IMG/VR virus record: IMGVR_UViG_3300006803_000046
Span: 1 to 33,627 of that record
DNA: 33,627 bases
Reading direction: 5' to 3' (one strand)
DNA from: a virus
Part shown: positions 1 through 5,837 of the stretch, one piece after another
Numbering within the stretch: position 1 is the first letter of the stretch
Layout: each line of letters opens with the position of its first letter
The notes under the pieces: generated by a model
Database searches by the model: none
Told to the model about the DNA's origin: nothing
What the model saw: only the letters and a program-made list of their open reading frames with translations
Program-made: the position numbers and the translations under genes

Positions 1-10
1 ATATAAAATC

Positions 11-205
11 ATGACAAAATATACACTCTGGAGTGAGGTACAACGCGCTGATTTCTTGCCAGAAGACGGCAAGAGCTATCGCAAAATCGGGCAATATGTT
101 GTTGCCTGTTCATTCGATGCTATAGATGCGGCCGCGGTCGCTGGCTACAATGTCAAGGCAGGCGATAAAATATCGCTGGCTAACGGCTTCGAGATTACGC
201 TATGA
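11..205 (+). CDS. Small hypothetical protein, 64 aa
   Basis: No family is recognised. It is a soluble-looking small protein with a mildly acidic first half and a C-terminal stretch (AGDKISLANGFEITL) that reads like a beta-hairpin. The ATG at 11 is the only start inside the window, and any promoter lies upstream of it. Its stop codon overlaps the ATG of the next small gene (ATGA), as expected for a translationally coupled phage operon. Codons here are richer in G/C third positions than in the genes after 3.5 kb. Confidence 0.55.
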   Translation: MTKYTLWSEVQRADFLPEDGKSYRKIGQYVVACSFDAIDAAAVAGYNVKAGDKISLANGFEITL

Positions 206-312
206 TAGCTGAAGCCGCTGTTCAAGCAGGCTTCGGTATTCTTGGCATGATAATTGCCTTTGCAATTATCTTGCCACTTGCAGGGTTACTCCTGCTCAAC
301 CTTATACCTTAA
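202..312 (+). CDS. Tiny membrane protein, 36 aa
   Basis: The start ATG overlaps the preceding stop (ATGA). The product has one predicted transmembrane helix spanning about residues 10-34 (GFGILGMIIAFAIILPLAG, then LLLLNLIP) and almost no soluble part. Function is unknown. Single-helix mini-proteins like this are common in phage early regions and often act on host membranes, but nothing here shows the target. Confidence 0.5.
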   Translation: MIAEAAVQAGFGILGMIIAFAIILPLAGLLLLNLIP

Positions 313-349
313 TCGCATATCGTTATGCTATTTCGGTATATAAAAAGAC

Positions 350-378
350 TGGACAATTACAGGATACCCCTGTAAAAT
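350..378 (+). promoter_or_regulatory. Promoter with internal inverted repeat
   Basis: A -35 box TGGACA (350-355) and a -10 box TAAAAT (373-378) are separated by exactly 17 bp. The spacer and first -10 bases contain a perfect inverted repeat, TACAGG (358-363) and CCTGTA (369-374) around 5 bp, placed where a repressor would block RNA polymerase. It precedes the SANT/HTH-like gene at 425, so autoregulation is plausible but inferred. Confidence 0.6.
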
Positions 379-424
379 CCTACCCATGCAATCAAGCATA
401 ACACTACTAGAAAGGAAATAAATT

Positions 425-721
425 ATGTCTACTTACACTGATAAAATGGTCAAGCGAATGCGCGATATGGCCCCGCTTGATCTTGATAAGGCTAAAAAAC
501 TTGCCGACGAATTCGGTTCTGTATCTTATCGCTCTATCATCGCAAAGGCTAAAAGCGAGGGCGTTGACTATATCGCTAAAGCTCCTGCTTCAAAGCGGCC
601 CAAAGGCCCAACCAAGCGCGAGCTAGTTGGTGCTATCGAAAAGTCTCTTGGACTGCCTCAGTCAGATCGAGAAAACTTAACGGTTGACGCTCTTAACATG
701 GTTTTAGCTAATCTTGGATAA
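425..721 (+). CDS. SANT/HTH-like DNA-binding protein, paralogue 1
   Basis: This 98-aa protein has the same two-part layout as the genes at 4513 and 6862. An N-terminal helical unit (about residues 3-50) ends in a recognition-helix-like segment SYRSIIAKAKSEGVDY. A basic linker (KAPASKRPKGPTKRE) and a C-terminal helical segment (ELVGAIEKSLGLPQS...LANLG) follow. The unit resembles Myb/SANT or sigma-region-4-like helix-turn-helix domains, so DNA binding is inferred. A ribosome binding site AAAGGA (411-416) stands 8 bp before the ATG. It is the only paralogue in the GC-richer left segment and ties that segment to the rest of the phage genome. Confidence 0.7.
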   Translation: MSTYTDKMVKRMRDMAPLDLDKAKKLADEFGSVSYRSIIAKAKSEGVDYIAKAPASKRPKGPTKRELVGAIEKSLGLPQSDRENLTVDALNMVLANLG

Positions 722-920
722 GATCGCAATAGGTTGCGGTTGGATTGGGGCGGCTTGTATGTCAGTCGCCCCTTTCATTATCGACACGCCAGCAGGTAAG
801 GCTCTGGCAATTGTAGGGCTTGGACTCTTAACGGTGCAGGCTATTTGCAACCGGACAATAAATCTGGTATGCTTAAATCTCATTTCAATACTTGGATTTT
901 CTTATGCACTTTATTTTTGA
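714..920 (+). CDS. Small two-helix membrane protein, 68 aa
   Basis: Two to three hydrophobic helices are visible (IAIGCGWIGAACMSVAPFII, ALAIVGLGLLTVQAI, LNLISILGFSYALYF). The layout with an N-terminal GWIGA and a second TIN-LVCLNL segment recalls small conserved inner-membrane proteins of T4-like phages, from memory only. The TTG at 714 overlaps the stop of the upstream gene and keeps the first helix, so it is preferred over the ATG at 759. The 3' end overlaps the HAD gene. Confidence 0.5.
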   Translation: MDKIAIGCGWIGAACMSVAPFIIDTPAGKALAIVGLGLLTVQAICNRTINLVCLNLISILGFSYALYF

Positions 921-1365
921 TTTAGATGAAACGGTTATCGACTCAAGCCACCGCCAAGGTGAAACGCTTGCGGAATGGATAGCCTTAAACACTCCCGAAA
1001 ATGTGGCTAAGGATACGCTTTTGCCTCTGGCCGACCAGATGCAAAAAGTTTATGATGCTGGTCACACCGTGACGGTTTGCACTAGCAGGGTATTATCTGA
1101 CCACGATTTTGATAGCTTTCGAGCCTTGGGATTACGATTCGATAACATGCTTTCACGCAGTCTATTAGATGGCAATGAAAACCCAGGATCTCTAAAATTG
1201 AGATTGTTGCAAGGCCTTGCAAAACGTCAAGGTATATCATGGGCGCGCTTTTGTCGAACGGCTATGATGTTCGATGATAATCAAGACGTTATTGATACGC
1301 TAAAAAACAATAGCCTCCGCGTTATTAATCCGGTAAACTACAACTCACGAAATAAGGCGGTATAA
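904..1365 (+). CDS. HAD-superfamily phosphatase
   Basis: A 153-aa protein with all HAD motifs. Motif I is DLDET at residues 6-10 (nucleophile D6, acid D8). Motif II is TVCTSR around T60. The motif III lysine is K98 and motif IV is FDDN with D124/D125. The lack of a large cap fits 5'-nucleotidase or polynucleotide-3'-phosphatase-like phage HADs that hydrolyse small phosphate esters. The ATG at 904 is chosen because motif I begins right after it; a TTG at 892 would add four residues. It overlaps the end of the preceding membrane protein gene and is followed within 5 bp by the exonuclease, suggesting one transcript. The exact substrate is not visible. Confidence 0.8.
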   Translation: MHFIFDLDETVIDSSHRQGETLAEWIALNTPENVAKDTLLPLADQMQKVYDAGHTVTVCTSRVLSDHDFDSFRALGLRFDNMLSRSLLDGNENPGSLKLRLLQGLAKRQGISWARFCRTAMMFDDNQDVIDTLKNNSLRVINPVNYNSRNKAV

Positions 1366-1369
1366 AAAA

Positions 1370-2101
1370 ATGACTAAACAATATTTTGCTACAATCGACA
1401 GCGAGACAACTCAAAACGAAAAAGTTGCGGATTTTGCTTGCGTTATCACCGACCGGAAAGGCCGCATTCATGCACAGTGCGCTGTTTTGGTTGACGGTAT
1501 TTTTACCGATTCCGAAAATCATCCGCTCTTTTTTGATAAATCAGCGCCTCGCGATGCTCTATGGTCTAAGGCTTCGGCGGATCGTCGTTATGCCAAATAT
1601 TCTAAAATGGTCGCAGATGGCTCGCGGATGGTCGCCTCGGTCGCGGCGATTAATCGCTGGCTTGAACGTGCCGTCGGAAAATATGACCCGATTTTAACCG
1701 CGTATAATCTTGCTTTCGATGCTGGCAAAATGTCAAATACTGGCATTGATCATACTATTTTTTCTCGCCGCTTTTGCCTCTGGCAGACGGCTTGCGTTAA
1801 ATGGGCTTCAACAAATCAATACAAGAATTTTGTGATGCAAAACCATGCCTTTAATGCGCCCACAAAATTCGGCAACATGACCTATAAAACCAATGCCGAG
1901 GTGATGGCGCGATTCGTTACAGGTCAAGACTTGCCAGATGAACCCCACACGGCGTTGGAAGATATTATCGATTATGAATTGCCAATTTTAAATGCGCTGG
2001 TAAAGCGCGGCAAAATGCAAGATATTATCGATTCGGGTGTGGGCTATAGCTGGAGAGATTACCAAGCAAAAAATCATTTTACTGCAAAAAAGGTTGCATG
2101 A
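1370..2101 (+). CDS. DnaQ-like DEDDh 3'-5' exonuclease
   Basis: A 243-aa exonuclease of the RNase-H fold. Exo I is the D-x-E of TIDSETT (D10, E12). Exo II is AYNLAFDAGK (N113, F116, D117). Exo III is H-T-A-L-E-D (H193, D198), which makes it the DEDDh subtype used in proofreading subunits, ExoI/ExoX and oligoribonuclease-like enzymes. It should degrade single-stranded DNA or RNA 3' to 5' with two metal ions. No polymerase domain is attached. The start ATG follows the HAD stop closely, and the tiny gene at 2103 follows one base after the stop. Confidence 0.85.
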   Translation: MTKQYFATIDSETTQNEKVADFACVITDRKGRIHAQCAVLVDGIFTDSENHPLFFDKSAPRDALWSKASADRRYAKYSKMVADGSRMVASVAAINRWLERAVGKYDPILTAYNLAFDAGKMSNTGIDHTIFSRRFCLWQTACVKWASTNQYKNFVMQNHAFNAPTKFGNMTYKTNAEVMARFVTGQDLPDEPHTALEDIIDYELPILNALVKRGKMQDIIDSGVGYSWRDYQAKNHFTAKKVA

Positions 2102-2102
2102 T

Positions 2103-2210
2103 ATGAAAACGAAAATTCTAGCACTTGCGTTTAAACTTTATATTGCCTATTCCATCACCGCCGATTTTCTGTTAATCTGTGGCATTATCTACTTAATCAT
2201 TGGGGCTTAA
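2103..2210 (+). CDS. Tiny membrane protein, 35 aa
   Basis: The ATG begins one base after the exonuclease stop, and the gene ends one base before the PPK2 ATG, so it fills the gap exactly. The product is one hydrophobic helix (about residues 5-34; ADFLLICGIIYLIIGA at the C end) with a short lysine-bearing N terminus. No function can be assigned. Confidence 0.5.
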   Translation: MKTKILALAFKLYIAYSITADFLLICGIIYLIIGA

Positions 2211-2211
2211 C

Positions 2212-2826
2212 ATGAATCAAATTGAGACTTTACAGGCTGAGTTAAATGAGATTGTCGAAGGGTTGACAGGGCCGGTTGCGGTTCTGTTAGAAGGGCGCGA
2301 CACTGCCGGAAAATCCAGCACGATTCGCGAGGCCACGCATTATTTGCCCATGAATCGCTTTTCTGTTCATTTGAGCAAAAAGCCTAGCAAGCGCACCATG
2401 AAAAATTGGCTTGCTTATTGGGCGCACAAAATGCCACGCGGAAATCAAATCGTTTTTTATGATCGCTCATGGTATTCTCGGGCGATGGTTCAGCGCTTGA
2501 ATGGCTGGTGCTCACCTAAGCAATACGACAATTTTATCAAATCACACAAAATCTGGGAACGTGATCAGAATGTCACTATGATAAAAATGTGGTTATCGAT
2601 TACTGAAGCTGAACAACACCGGCGAATTGAAAAGCGCAAAAAATCACCCTTGACCTATTGGAAATTTTCGCCCAATGATGAGCGCGCGCTTTCCTACTAT
2701 GATGAGATGACCGCGCTTAAAAATGCTTGCATCGATGACGATTGGATTCATGTTGACTACAATAATAAAAAGACTGGTATTGAGAATTTTTTGCGAGAAT
2801 TAATATTTGCATTAGGAGAACAATAA
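2212..2826 (+). CDS. ppk2: Polyphosphate kinase 2 family protein
   Basis: A 204-aa PPK2-fold enzyme. The Walker A loop is EGRDTAGKS (27-35), the Walker B segment FYDRSWYSR (82-90), and the lid with its arginines RRIEKRKKSPLTYWKFSP (137-154), the three signatures of PPK2. The family transfers phosphate between inorganic polyphosphate and nucleotides (NDP/NTP or NMP/NDP). At 204 aa it is shorter than typical one-domain bacterial PPK2 enzymes (roughly 230-300 aa); the trimming is in the terminal extensions, not the catalytic motifs. The ATG at 2212 has a GGGG run 5' of it and is preferred over the TTG at 2200. In a phage its likely use is regenerating nucleoside phosphates from host polyphosphate; that is inference. 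Confidence 0.87.
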   Translation: MNQIETLQAELNEIVEGLTGPVAVLLEGRDTAGKSSTIREATHYLPMNRFSVHLSKKPSKRTMKNWLAYWAHKMPRGNQIVFYDRSWYSRAMVQRLNGWCSPKQYDNFIKSHKIWERDQNVTMIKMWLSITEAEQHRRIEKRKKSPLTYWKFSPNDERALSYYDEMTALKNACIDDDWIHVDYNNKKTGIENFLRELIFALGEQ

Positions 2827-2845
2827 TCGTGCCAACTTTTTCCGC

Positions 2846-2859
2846 GTTTCACGTGAAAC
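2846..2859. promoter_or_regulatory. parS-like palindrome, copy 1
   Basis: GTTTCACGTGAAAC is a perfect 14-bp palindrome equal to the core of the bacterial chromosome centromere parS (consensus TGTTTCACGTGAAACA, bound by ParB/Spo0J). With flanks, 15 of 16 consensus positions match. It lies just after the PPK2 stop in gene-free DNA. ParB binding is inferred; no parA or parB gene is in this window. Confidence 0.65.
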
Positions 2860-2885
2860 ATTTTTTAGCGTCAAAATTTTGGCGC

Positions 2886-2899
2886 GTTTCACGTGAAAC
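2886..2899. promoter_or_regulatory. parS-like palindrome, copy 2
   Basis: A second perfect GTTTCACGTGAAAC lies exactly 40 bp from the first, in the same context (GCG before it, ATTTTTT after it), so a unit of about 22 bp is duplicated. Four helical turns of spacing put both sites on one face of the DNA. Confidence 0.65.
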
Positions 2900-2934
2900 A
2901 TTTTTTGTGAAAAAAACGAAAAAAAGCTTGACAT

Positions 2935-2960
2935 GCCGAAAATTTCGGCGCGGGGGCGCC
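2935..2960. repeat. Adjacent palindromes in gene-free region
   Basis: GCCGAAA-A-TTTCGGC (2935-2949) is a 7-bp-arm palindrome. It runs straight into GGCGC-GGGG-GCGCC (2947-2960). They could be an operator, a transcript hairpin or a replication element. A TTGACA at 2928-2933 precedes them, but no -10 box sits at the right distance. Confidence 0.45.
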
Positions 2961-3149
2961 AGTGCGAAAGCGAAGTGCAAATCCGATTGGTGTTACGCTC
3001 TTGCGGGTCCGAGTACGGGTGTGAGAACCTTAGTCTCCGCACACGATTGCGAAAATTTCTTTTTGATTTTCAGCGCCGGACCGAAAGTGAAAAAGCGATT
3101 TATATTTGACCCCGTGCGCCGTTCCACGAGTGCAAAAACGAAGTGTAAA
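2961..3149. repeat. Imperfect 21-bp direct repeat pair
   Basis: AGTGCGAAAGCGAAGTGCAA (from 2961) recurs from 3129 as AGTGCAAAAACGAAGTGTAA. The copies are 168 bp apart; the three differences are G/A, G/A and C/T. No coding reason is visible. Confidence 0.5.
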
Positions 3150-3180
3150 AGCTACCGCGCGGGGATGTGGCAAACCGAAC

Positions 3181-3210
3181 TTAATTTGACTTAATTGAAC
3201 TTAATTGAAG
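3181..3210. repeat. Three tandem 10-bp iteron-like repeats
   Basis: TTAATTTGAC, TTAATTGAAC and TTAATTGAAG follow one another without gap, giving a 10-bp (one helical turn) periodicity. A fourth related copy, TTAATTTGA, stands near 3345. The arrangement resembles iterons or a DNA-unwinding element. Confidence 0.45.
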
Positions 3211-3324
3211 CAAATAGCCCCCAACCCCGCTCGCCCCGAGCATGAACACGGACTCCCAGTAGGTACATTATAGCGGGTTTTGCAGCAAATTGCAAGAGAT
3301 TTATGGTGGGCAGGGGACAAAAAG

Positions 3325-3338
3325 ACCCCGTACGGGGT
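3325..3338. repeat. Perfect palindrome ACCCCGTACGGGGT
   Basis: A 14-bp perfect GC-rich palindrome in AT-rich surroundings. Its first eleven bases (ACCCCGTACGG) recur in the gene-free stretch near 5776, which suggests a recurring binding site rather than a chance hairpin. Confidence 0.4.
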
Positions 3339-3457
3339 TACACTTAATTTGAAAAAATTTTGCGCCGAGTCTGCAAATAATTCTTGACCCCGAAAGGGCA
3401 AGAGCGGCCCCCGGGAATTAATTTGCGTTTTTTTATGACCAAAAGAGAAGTAAATAT

Positions 3458-3486
3458 TTGACAACCCAAACAAAAGGTATTATAAT
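3458..3486 (+). promoter_or_regulatory. Strong sigma70-like promoter
   Basis: TTGACA (3458-3463), 17 bp, TATAAT (3481-3486): full consensus. It drives the gene at 3511. From 3468 to 3511 the promoter, leader and ribosome binding site form a 44-bp block repeated perfectly at 3794-3837. Confidence 0.85.
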
Positions 3487-3510
3487 ATATCCCATGTTAA
3501 GGAGAATTAT

Positions 3511-3708
3511 ATGTGTAAAAATGAGATAAAATACTTCCGACCAGCAGGGTGGGACTATAAAGAAACTACAGTTAAGTGCGGTCGTACCGATTTCTTTGGG
3601 GATAAGCGTCTGTGTGATAGCTGTATTGATTTGGCTAGAAGCCAGCATGAATATGATATGGAAGCTGATAATGCTTGGCTCCGCTCTGCGGGCTGGGGAG
3701 AACTATGA
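3511..3708 (+). CDS. Small cysteine-rich (zinc-finger-like) protein, 65 aa
   Basis: Cysteines occur as C2, C23 (KCGRT) and the C-x-x-C of LCDSCIDLA, followed by an acidic helix (HEYDMEADNAWL). Such short zinc-ribbon-like proteins are frequent in phages and may bind nucleic acid or protein, but the role is unknown. AAGGAG precedes the ATG at proper spacing, and a consensus promoter lies 25 bp upstream of the gene. The stop overlaps the next ATG. Confidence 0.65.
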   Translation: MCKNEIKYFRPAGWDYKETTVKCGRTDFFGDKRLCDSCIDLARSQHEYDMEADNAWLRSAGWGEL

Positions 3709-3776
3709 TTACCAGTTTTGATTTCTGGAAAGTTGTGACCATATTAATTGGGCTAATATATTTCGTTGTAGGGTAA
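3705..3776 (+). CDS. Possible 23-aa membrane peptide
   Basis: The ATG overlaps the stop of the zinc-finger-like gene (ATGA). The peptide is a single hydrophobic helix (FWKVVTILIGLIYFVVG). It ends just before the next promoter. Its small size makes the call uncertain, but coupling and composition match other mini-membrane genes of this phage. Confidence 0.35.
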   Translation: MITSFDFWKVVTILIGLIYFVVG

Positions 3777-3783
3777 AAAGTTG

Positions 3784-3812
3784 TTGACTCTAAAAACAAA
3801 AGGTATTATAAT
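3784..3812 (+). promoter_or_regulatory. Strong promoter, duplicate of the one at 3458
   Basis: TTGACT (3784-3789), 17 bp, TATAAT (3807-3812). Bases 3794-3837 repeat 3468-3511 exactly, including the leader and the AAGGAG ribosome binding site, so two neighbouring transcripts start with identical 5' ends. Confidence 0.85.
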
Positions 3813-3838
3813 ATATCCCATGTTAAGGAGAATTATAG

Positions 3839-4003
3839 ATGAAACCAGGAACTTTTCGTAGCTGGTTGGAGCGTAAGTGGCAAGAACATATTGATGAAGT
3901 TGATATGTTTGAGGGTACAATGCCCAACTACAGTAAAAAATGTTACTTTAATAAATACAAGTATTGGTTGGTTCGTGAATTTAAGCATGAGATAGGGAGA
4001 TAA
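3839..4003 (+). CDS. Small basic hypothetical protein, 54 aa
   Basis: Starts with an ATG behind the duplicated AAGGAG leader. The protein is rich in W, K, R and aromatic residues (SWLERKWQEHIDE; YFNKYKYWLVREFKHEIGR), looks helical and soluble, and is recognised as no family. It is followed one base later by the metallopeptidase-like gene. Confidence 0.55.
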   Translation: MKPGTFRSWLERKWQEHIDEVDMFEGTMPNYSKKCYFNKYKYWLVREFKHEIGR

Positions 4004-4004
4004 T

Positions 4005-4445
4005 ATGAATACAATGGACAAGATGGATTTGTGTTTATTAACTATTGATGTAGTTAACGATTACTTCCAAAAAAGCGTAGATAGATGGCAGAAAGAACAA
4101 CAGTTCGAAGTGCCTCGCATTAATTTAGCAATATCTGAAATGGATGCTGATAGATATGCAGAGCTAGATACAGTAGATGCATTTCACGAATATACAGTTA
4201 CACTGAATAAGTTGTGGATGCTTGAGAAAGATTTAGACACAGAACTTCTAGTAGGTATTGTAGCGCATGAATGTGTACATGCCTTCCAACTAACTAGAGA
4301 AGCTATAGAAGAGTTTCCTAGTAGTGGTAAAAGTGGTAATCCTTATTGGTTTTGTGAGTATGAGATAGAGGCACGTGGGTATGAGAGAGCATTCGTATGG
4401 TTAGTAAATAAAAAAGTTAAGAAGCTTAGAAAAAAAAGTTCTTGA
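4005..4445 (+). CDS. HExxH zinc-metallopeptidase-like protein
   Basis: A 146-aa protein with the zinc-binding motif H-E-C-V-H (H88, E89, H92) on a predicted helix (LLVGIVAHECVHAF), followed by EYEIEARGYE (E118-E127), where a third metal ligand of gluzincin type could lie. The first 80 residues are helical and acidic. This matches the minimal catalytic core of small metallopeptidases (SprT/ImmA-like in size, exact family not determined). A protease could process a phage protein or destroy a host regulator; that is inference. The ATG follows the previous stop by one base. Confidence 0.6.
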   Translation: MNTMDKMDLCLLTIDVVNDYFQKSVDRWQKEQQFEVPRINLAISEMDADRYAELDTVDAFHEYTVTLNKLWMLEKDLDTELLVGIVAHECVHAFQLTREAIEEFPSSGKSGNPYWFCEYEIEARGYERAFVWLVNKKVKKLRKKSS

Positions 4446-4470
4446 CATTTAACTAAAATGCTACTATAAT
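4442..4470 (+). promoter_or_regulatory. Strong promoter before SANT/HTH-like gene 2
   Basis: TTGACA (4442-4447), 17 bp, TATAAT (4465-4470), in the phage's recurring context TTCTTGACATTT. The -35 box overlaps the stop of the metallopeptidase gene. Confidence 0.85.
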
Positions 4471-4512
4471 AGTTTACATAAATTAAAGAAAAAACAAAAA
4501 ACAAGGAATTTT

Positions 4513-4812
4513 ATGATGAGTAATTACACAGTAGAGCAAGTTGAAGAAATGGTAGCAGCATATAGCGAGAACCCTTCACGAGAAACAGTTTCTTTCTTCG
4601 CAGAGAAATTTGAAAAGACAGACCGCAGTATCATTGCTAAGTTAGCACGAGAAGGCGTATATCAAGCACAAGTTGCTGTAAAAAAGACTAGTGGAGTAAC
4701 TAAAGACTCTTTAGTACAAACTATTGAAGCTCAATTAGGTGTAGAACTGCCTTCACTAACAAAAGCTTCCAAAGTAGATTTAGAGGCCTTGGTACTTTCC
4801 ATTGGTAACTAA
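4513..4812 (+). CDS. SANT/HTH-like DNA-binding protein, paralogue 2
   Basis: The clearest member of the family (99 aa). The N-terminal helical unit is YTVEQVEEMVAAYSENPS, then FFAEKFEKTDRSIIAKLA with the recognition-like end REGVYQ. A short linker and a C-terminal module (TKDSLVQTIEAQLGVELPSL, then KVDLEALVLSIG) follow. The N part resembles SANT/Myb or sigma-4 HTH; the C part is unassigned but shared with the copies at 425 and 6862. AAGGA precedes a double ATG (4513 and 4516); the second gives the better spacing. It sits alone behind a consensus promoter, suggesting strong early expression. Confidence 0.75.
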   Translation: MMSNYTVEQVEEMVAAYSENPSRETVSFFAEKFEKTDRSIIAKLAREGVYQAQVAVKKTSGVTKDSLVQTIEAQLGVELPSLTKASKVDLEALVLSIGN

Positions 4813-5113
4813 GCTTAGAAAATCTACTTCTCTAAAGAGCTTTGACCTAGAGGAAGCTGTACGTCAGAAAGGCTACGGCTTCCAAATAGAGTTTGAGGGA
4901 GATATTGACTCCTCGGAGCATCATGCAAGAGATACCATTGTGTCAAACGTATGCTTTTGGAGTAACATACCTCAGTTTGATTTAGAGCAGTTAGCATATA
5001 AGGCTCCTAGCCAGATGGGAAACCTCTCTAGAGTGCATTGTAAGGTGTTATCAGTATGGGATCGGCCCTCGGTTCAGTATATTGTGATCAATACATGGAA
5101 AAAGGAACTGTAA
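4802..5113 (+). CDS. Hypothetical protein, 103 aa
   Basis: No family recognised. The frame begins at a TTG (4802) overlapping the end of the SANT-like gene, runs open for 103 codons and ends at 5113 where the next ATG begins, so coupling on both sides supports it. The sequence has an acidic middle (EFEGDIDSSEHHARDT) and a beta-rich end (GNLSRVHCKVLSVWDRPSV). No clear ribosome binding site is seen, so the exact start is uncertain. Confidence 0.55.
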   Translation: MVTKLRKSTSLKSFDLEEAVRQKGYGFQIEFEGDIDSSEHHARDTIVSNVCFWSNIPQFDLEQLAYKAPSQMGNLSRVHCKVLSVWDRPSVQYIVINTWKKEL

Positions 5114-5352
5114 TGGAAAGACAGTGGGAAATTAGAGTTATTGAAGAAGACGGGATACTATCTCTTCGAGAGATAACTTTTCATCTAGGGCAGCCATATA
5201 TGGTAGCTACTAAACAGTCTCAATGTTTTTTGACTATTGGAGAATCTGAAGGAACATGGAGATCACTTATAAAGAAAGCTTGTGAGCTTCCGACTATCGC
5301 ATACCCTTTTAATGAGTTTGTACAGTTAGATCTTTTTGACAGCAGAGGCTAA
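5113..5352 (+). CDS. Hypothetical protein, 79 aa
   Basis: The ATG at 5113 overlaps the preceding TAA (TAATG) with AAAGGAA just upstream. The product has beta-strand-rich segments (QWEIRVIEEDGILSLREITF, QPYMVATKQSQCFLTIG) and is followed by a small GAGGC/GCCTC hairpin across its stop. Function unknown. Together with the upstream gene it may encode a coupled pair of similar-sized partners. Confidence 0.55.
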   Translation: MERQWEIRVIEEDGILSLREITFHLGQPYMVATKQSQCFLTIGESEGTWRSLIKKACELPTIAYPFNEFVQLDLFDSRG

Positions 5353-5520
5353 GGCCTCGGGGAGTAGCGGGCCGCCTCACAAAAAAGGGCCTCGCACTAA
5401 TATTTATATAAATCATATATCCACATATGCTTTATATAAGTAAGTAGTGTTACTGCTCAGTTTTAGGCCAGGTTTCTGAATATCAAAAAACCTCCAACAA
5501 ATTAAATAAGGAGAAGCTTA

Positions 5521-5739
5521 ATGGCTGTTAAATTTAAACCAAATGAAATTATTCTGGATAGAGCTACGAAAGTAAAGACAAAGAAAGTTTTTCCTATAGC
5601 AGGAGTTAAAGCTTCTGAGCTCCTAGAACTATGTGCAAAACCTGAATCTGACTTACGAAGAGGGGAACGAAAAACCCGAGCAAAAGCACGAGTAGAACTA
5701 GCAAAACGAGGTATTGATTTCTCTAGGTCTGTAGTGTAA
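5521..5739 (+). CDS. Small basic hypothetical protein, 72 aa
   Basis: A good ribosome binding site (AAGGAG) precedes the ATG. The protein is rich in K and R (ATKVKTKKVF; SDLRRGERKTRAKARVELAK) and could bind nucleic acid, but no domain is recognised. No promoter is seen in the 168 bp upstream (5353-5520), which hold an AT-rich stretch with repeated TTTATATAA words. It is the last gene before the structured-RNA region. Confidence 0.55.
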   Translation: MAVKFKPNEIILDRATKVKTKKVFPIAGVKASELLELCAKPESDLRRGERKTRAKARVELAKRGIDFSRSVV

Positions 5740-5752
5740 CTACGTGAACACG

Positions 5753-5769
5753 CTAGTTTCCAAAACTAG
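5753..5769 (+). terminator. Hairpin after the 5521 gene
   Basis: CTAGTTT-CCA-AAACTAG forms a 7-bp stem 13 bp past the stop. The T-rich tract follows only after about 35 bp (near 5803), so this is a possible 3' hairpin rather than a standard intrinsic terminator. Confidence 0.35.
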
Positions 5770-5837
5770 AAATTGCGGTGCAACCCCGTACGGACCTGCC
5801 TATTTTTTAATTTTTTAACCTTTGGTTAAAATATTTC

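Larger units (their letters stand above)
2827..3457. other. Gene-free control region with parS-like sites and repeats
   Basis: About 630 bp without a convincing gene; open frames here have odd composition and lack ribosome binding sites. It holds the two parS-like palindromes, the GCCGAAA/TTTCGGC palindrome, an imperfect 21-bp direct repeat (2961-2981 and 3129-3149, 18 of 21 identical, all differences transitions), three tandem 10-bp AT-rich repeats (3181-3210) and a 14-bp perfect palindrome ACCCCGTACGGGGT (3325-3338). GC-rich blocks alternate with A/T runs. The overall look is that of a partition, replication-origin or packaging locus; which one is not decidable here. Confidence 0.5.

Noticed and set aside
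2928-2956. Promoter at TTGACA 2928
   Set aside because: The sequence 17 bp downstream is GC-rich with no TATAAT-like box.
2829-3194. Open frame of 121 codons across the parS-like region
   Set aside because: It translates the palindromes themselves into repeated FHVKH/VSRET-like peptides, has no ribosome binding site and has odd composition; the DNA is better explained as control sequence.
3201-3648. Leftward open frames overlapping the control region and promoter
   Set aside because: They run against the gene direction, cross the consensus promoter at 3458, and have no ribosome binding site or recognisable domain.
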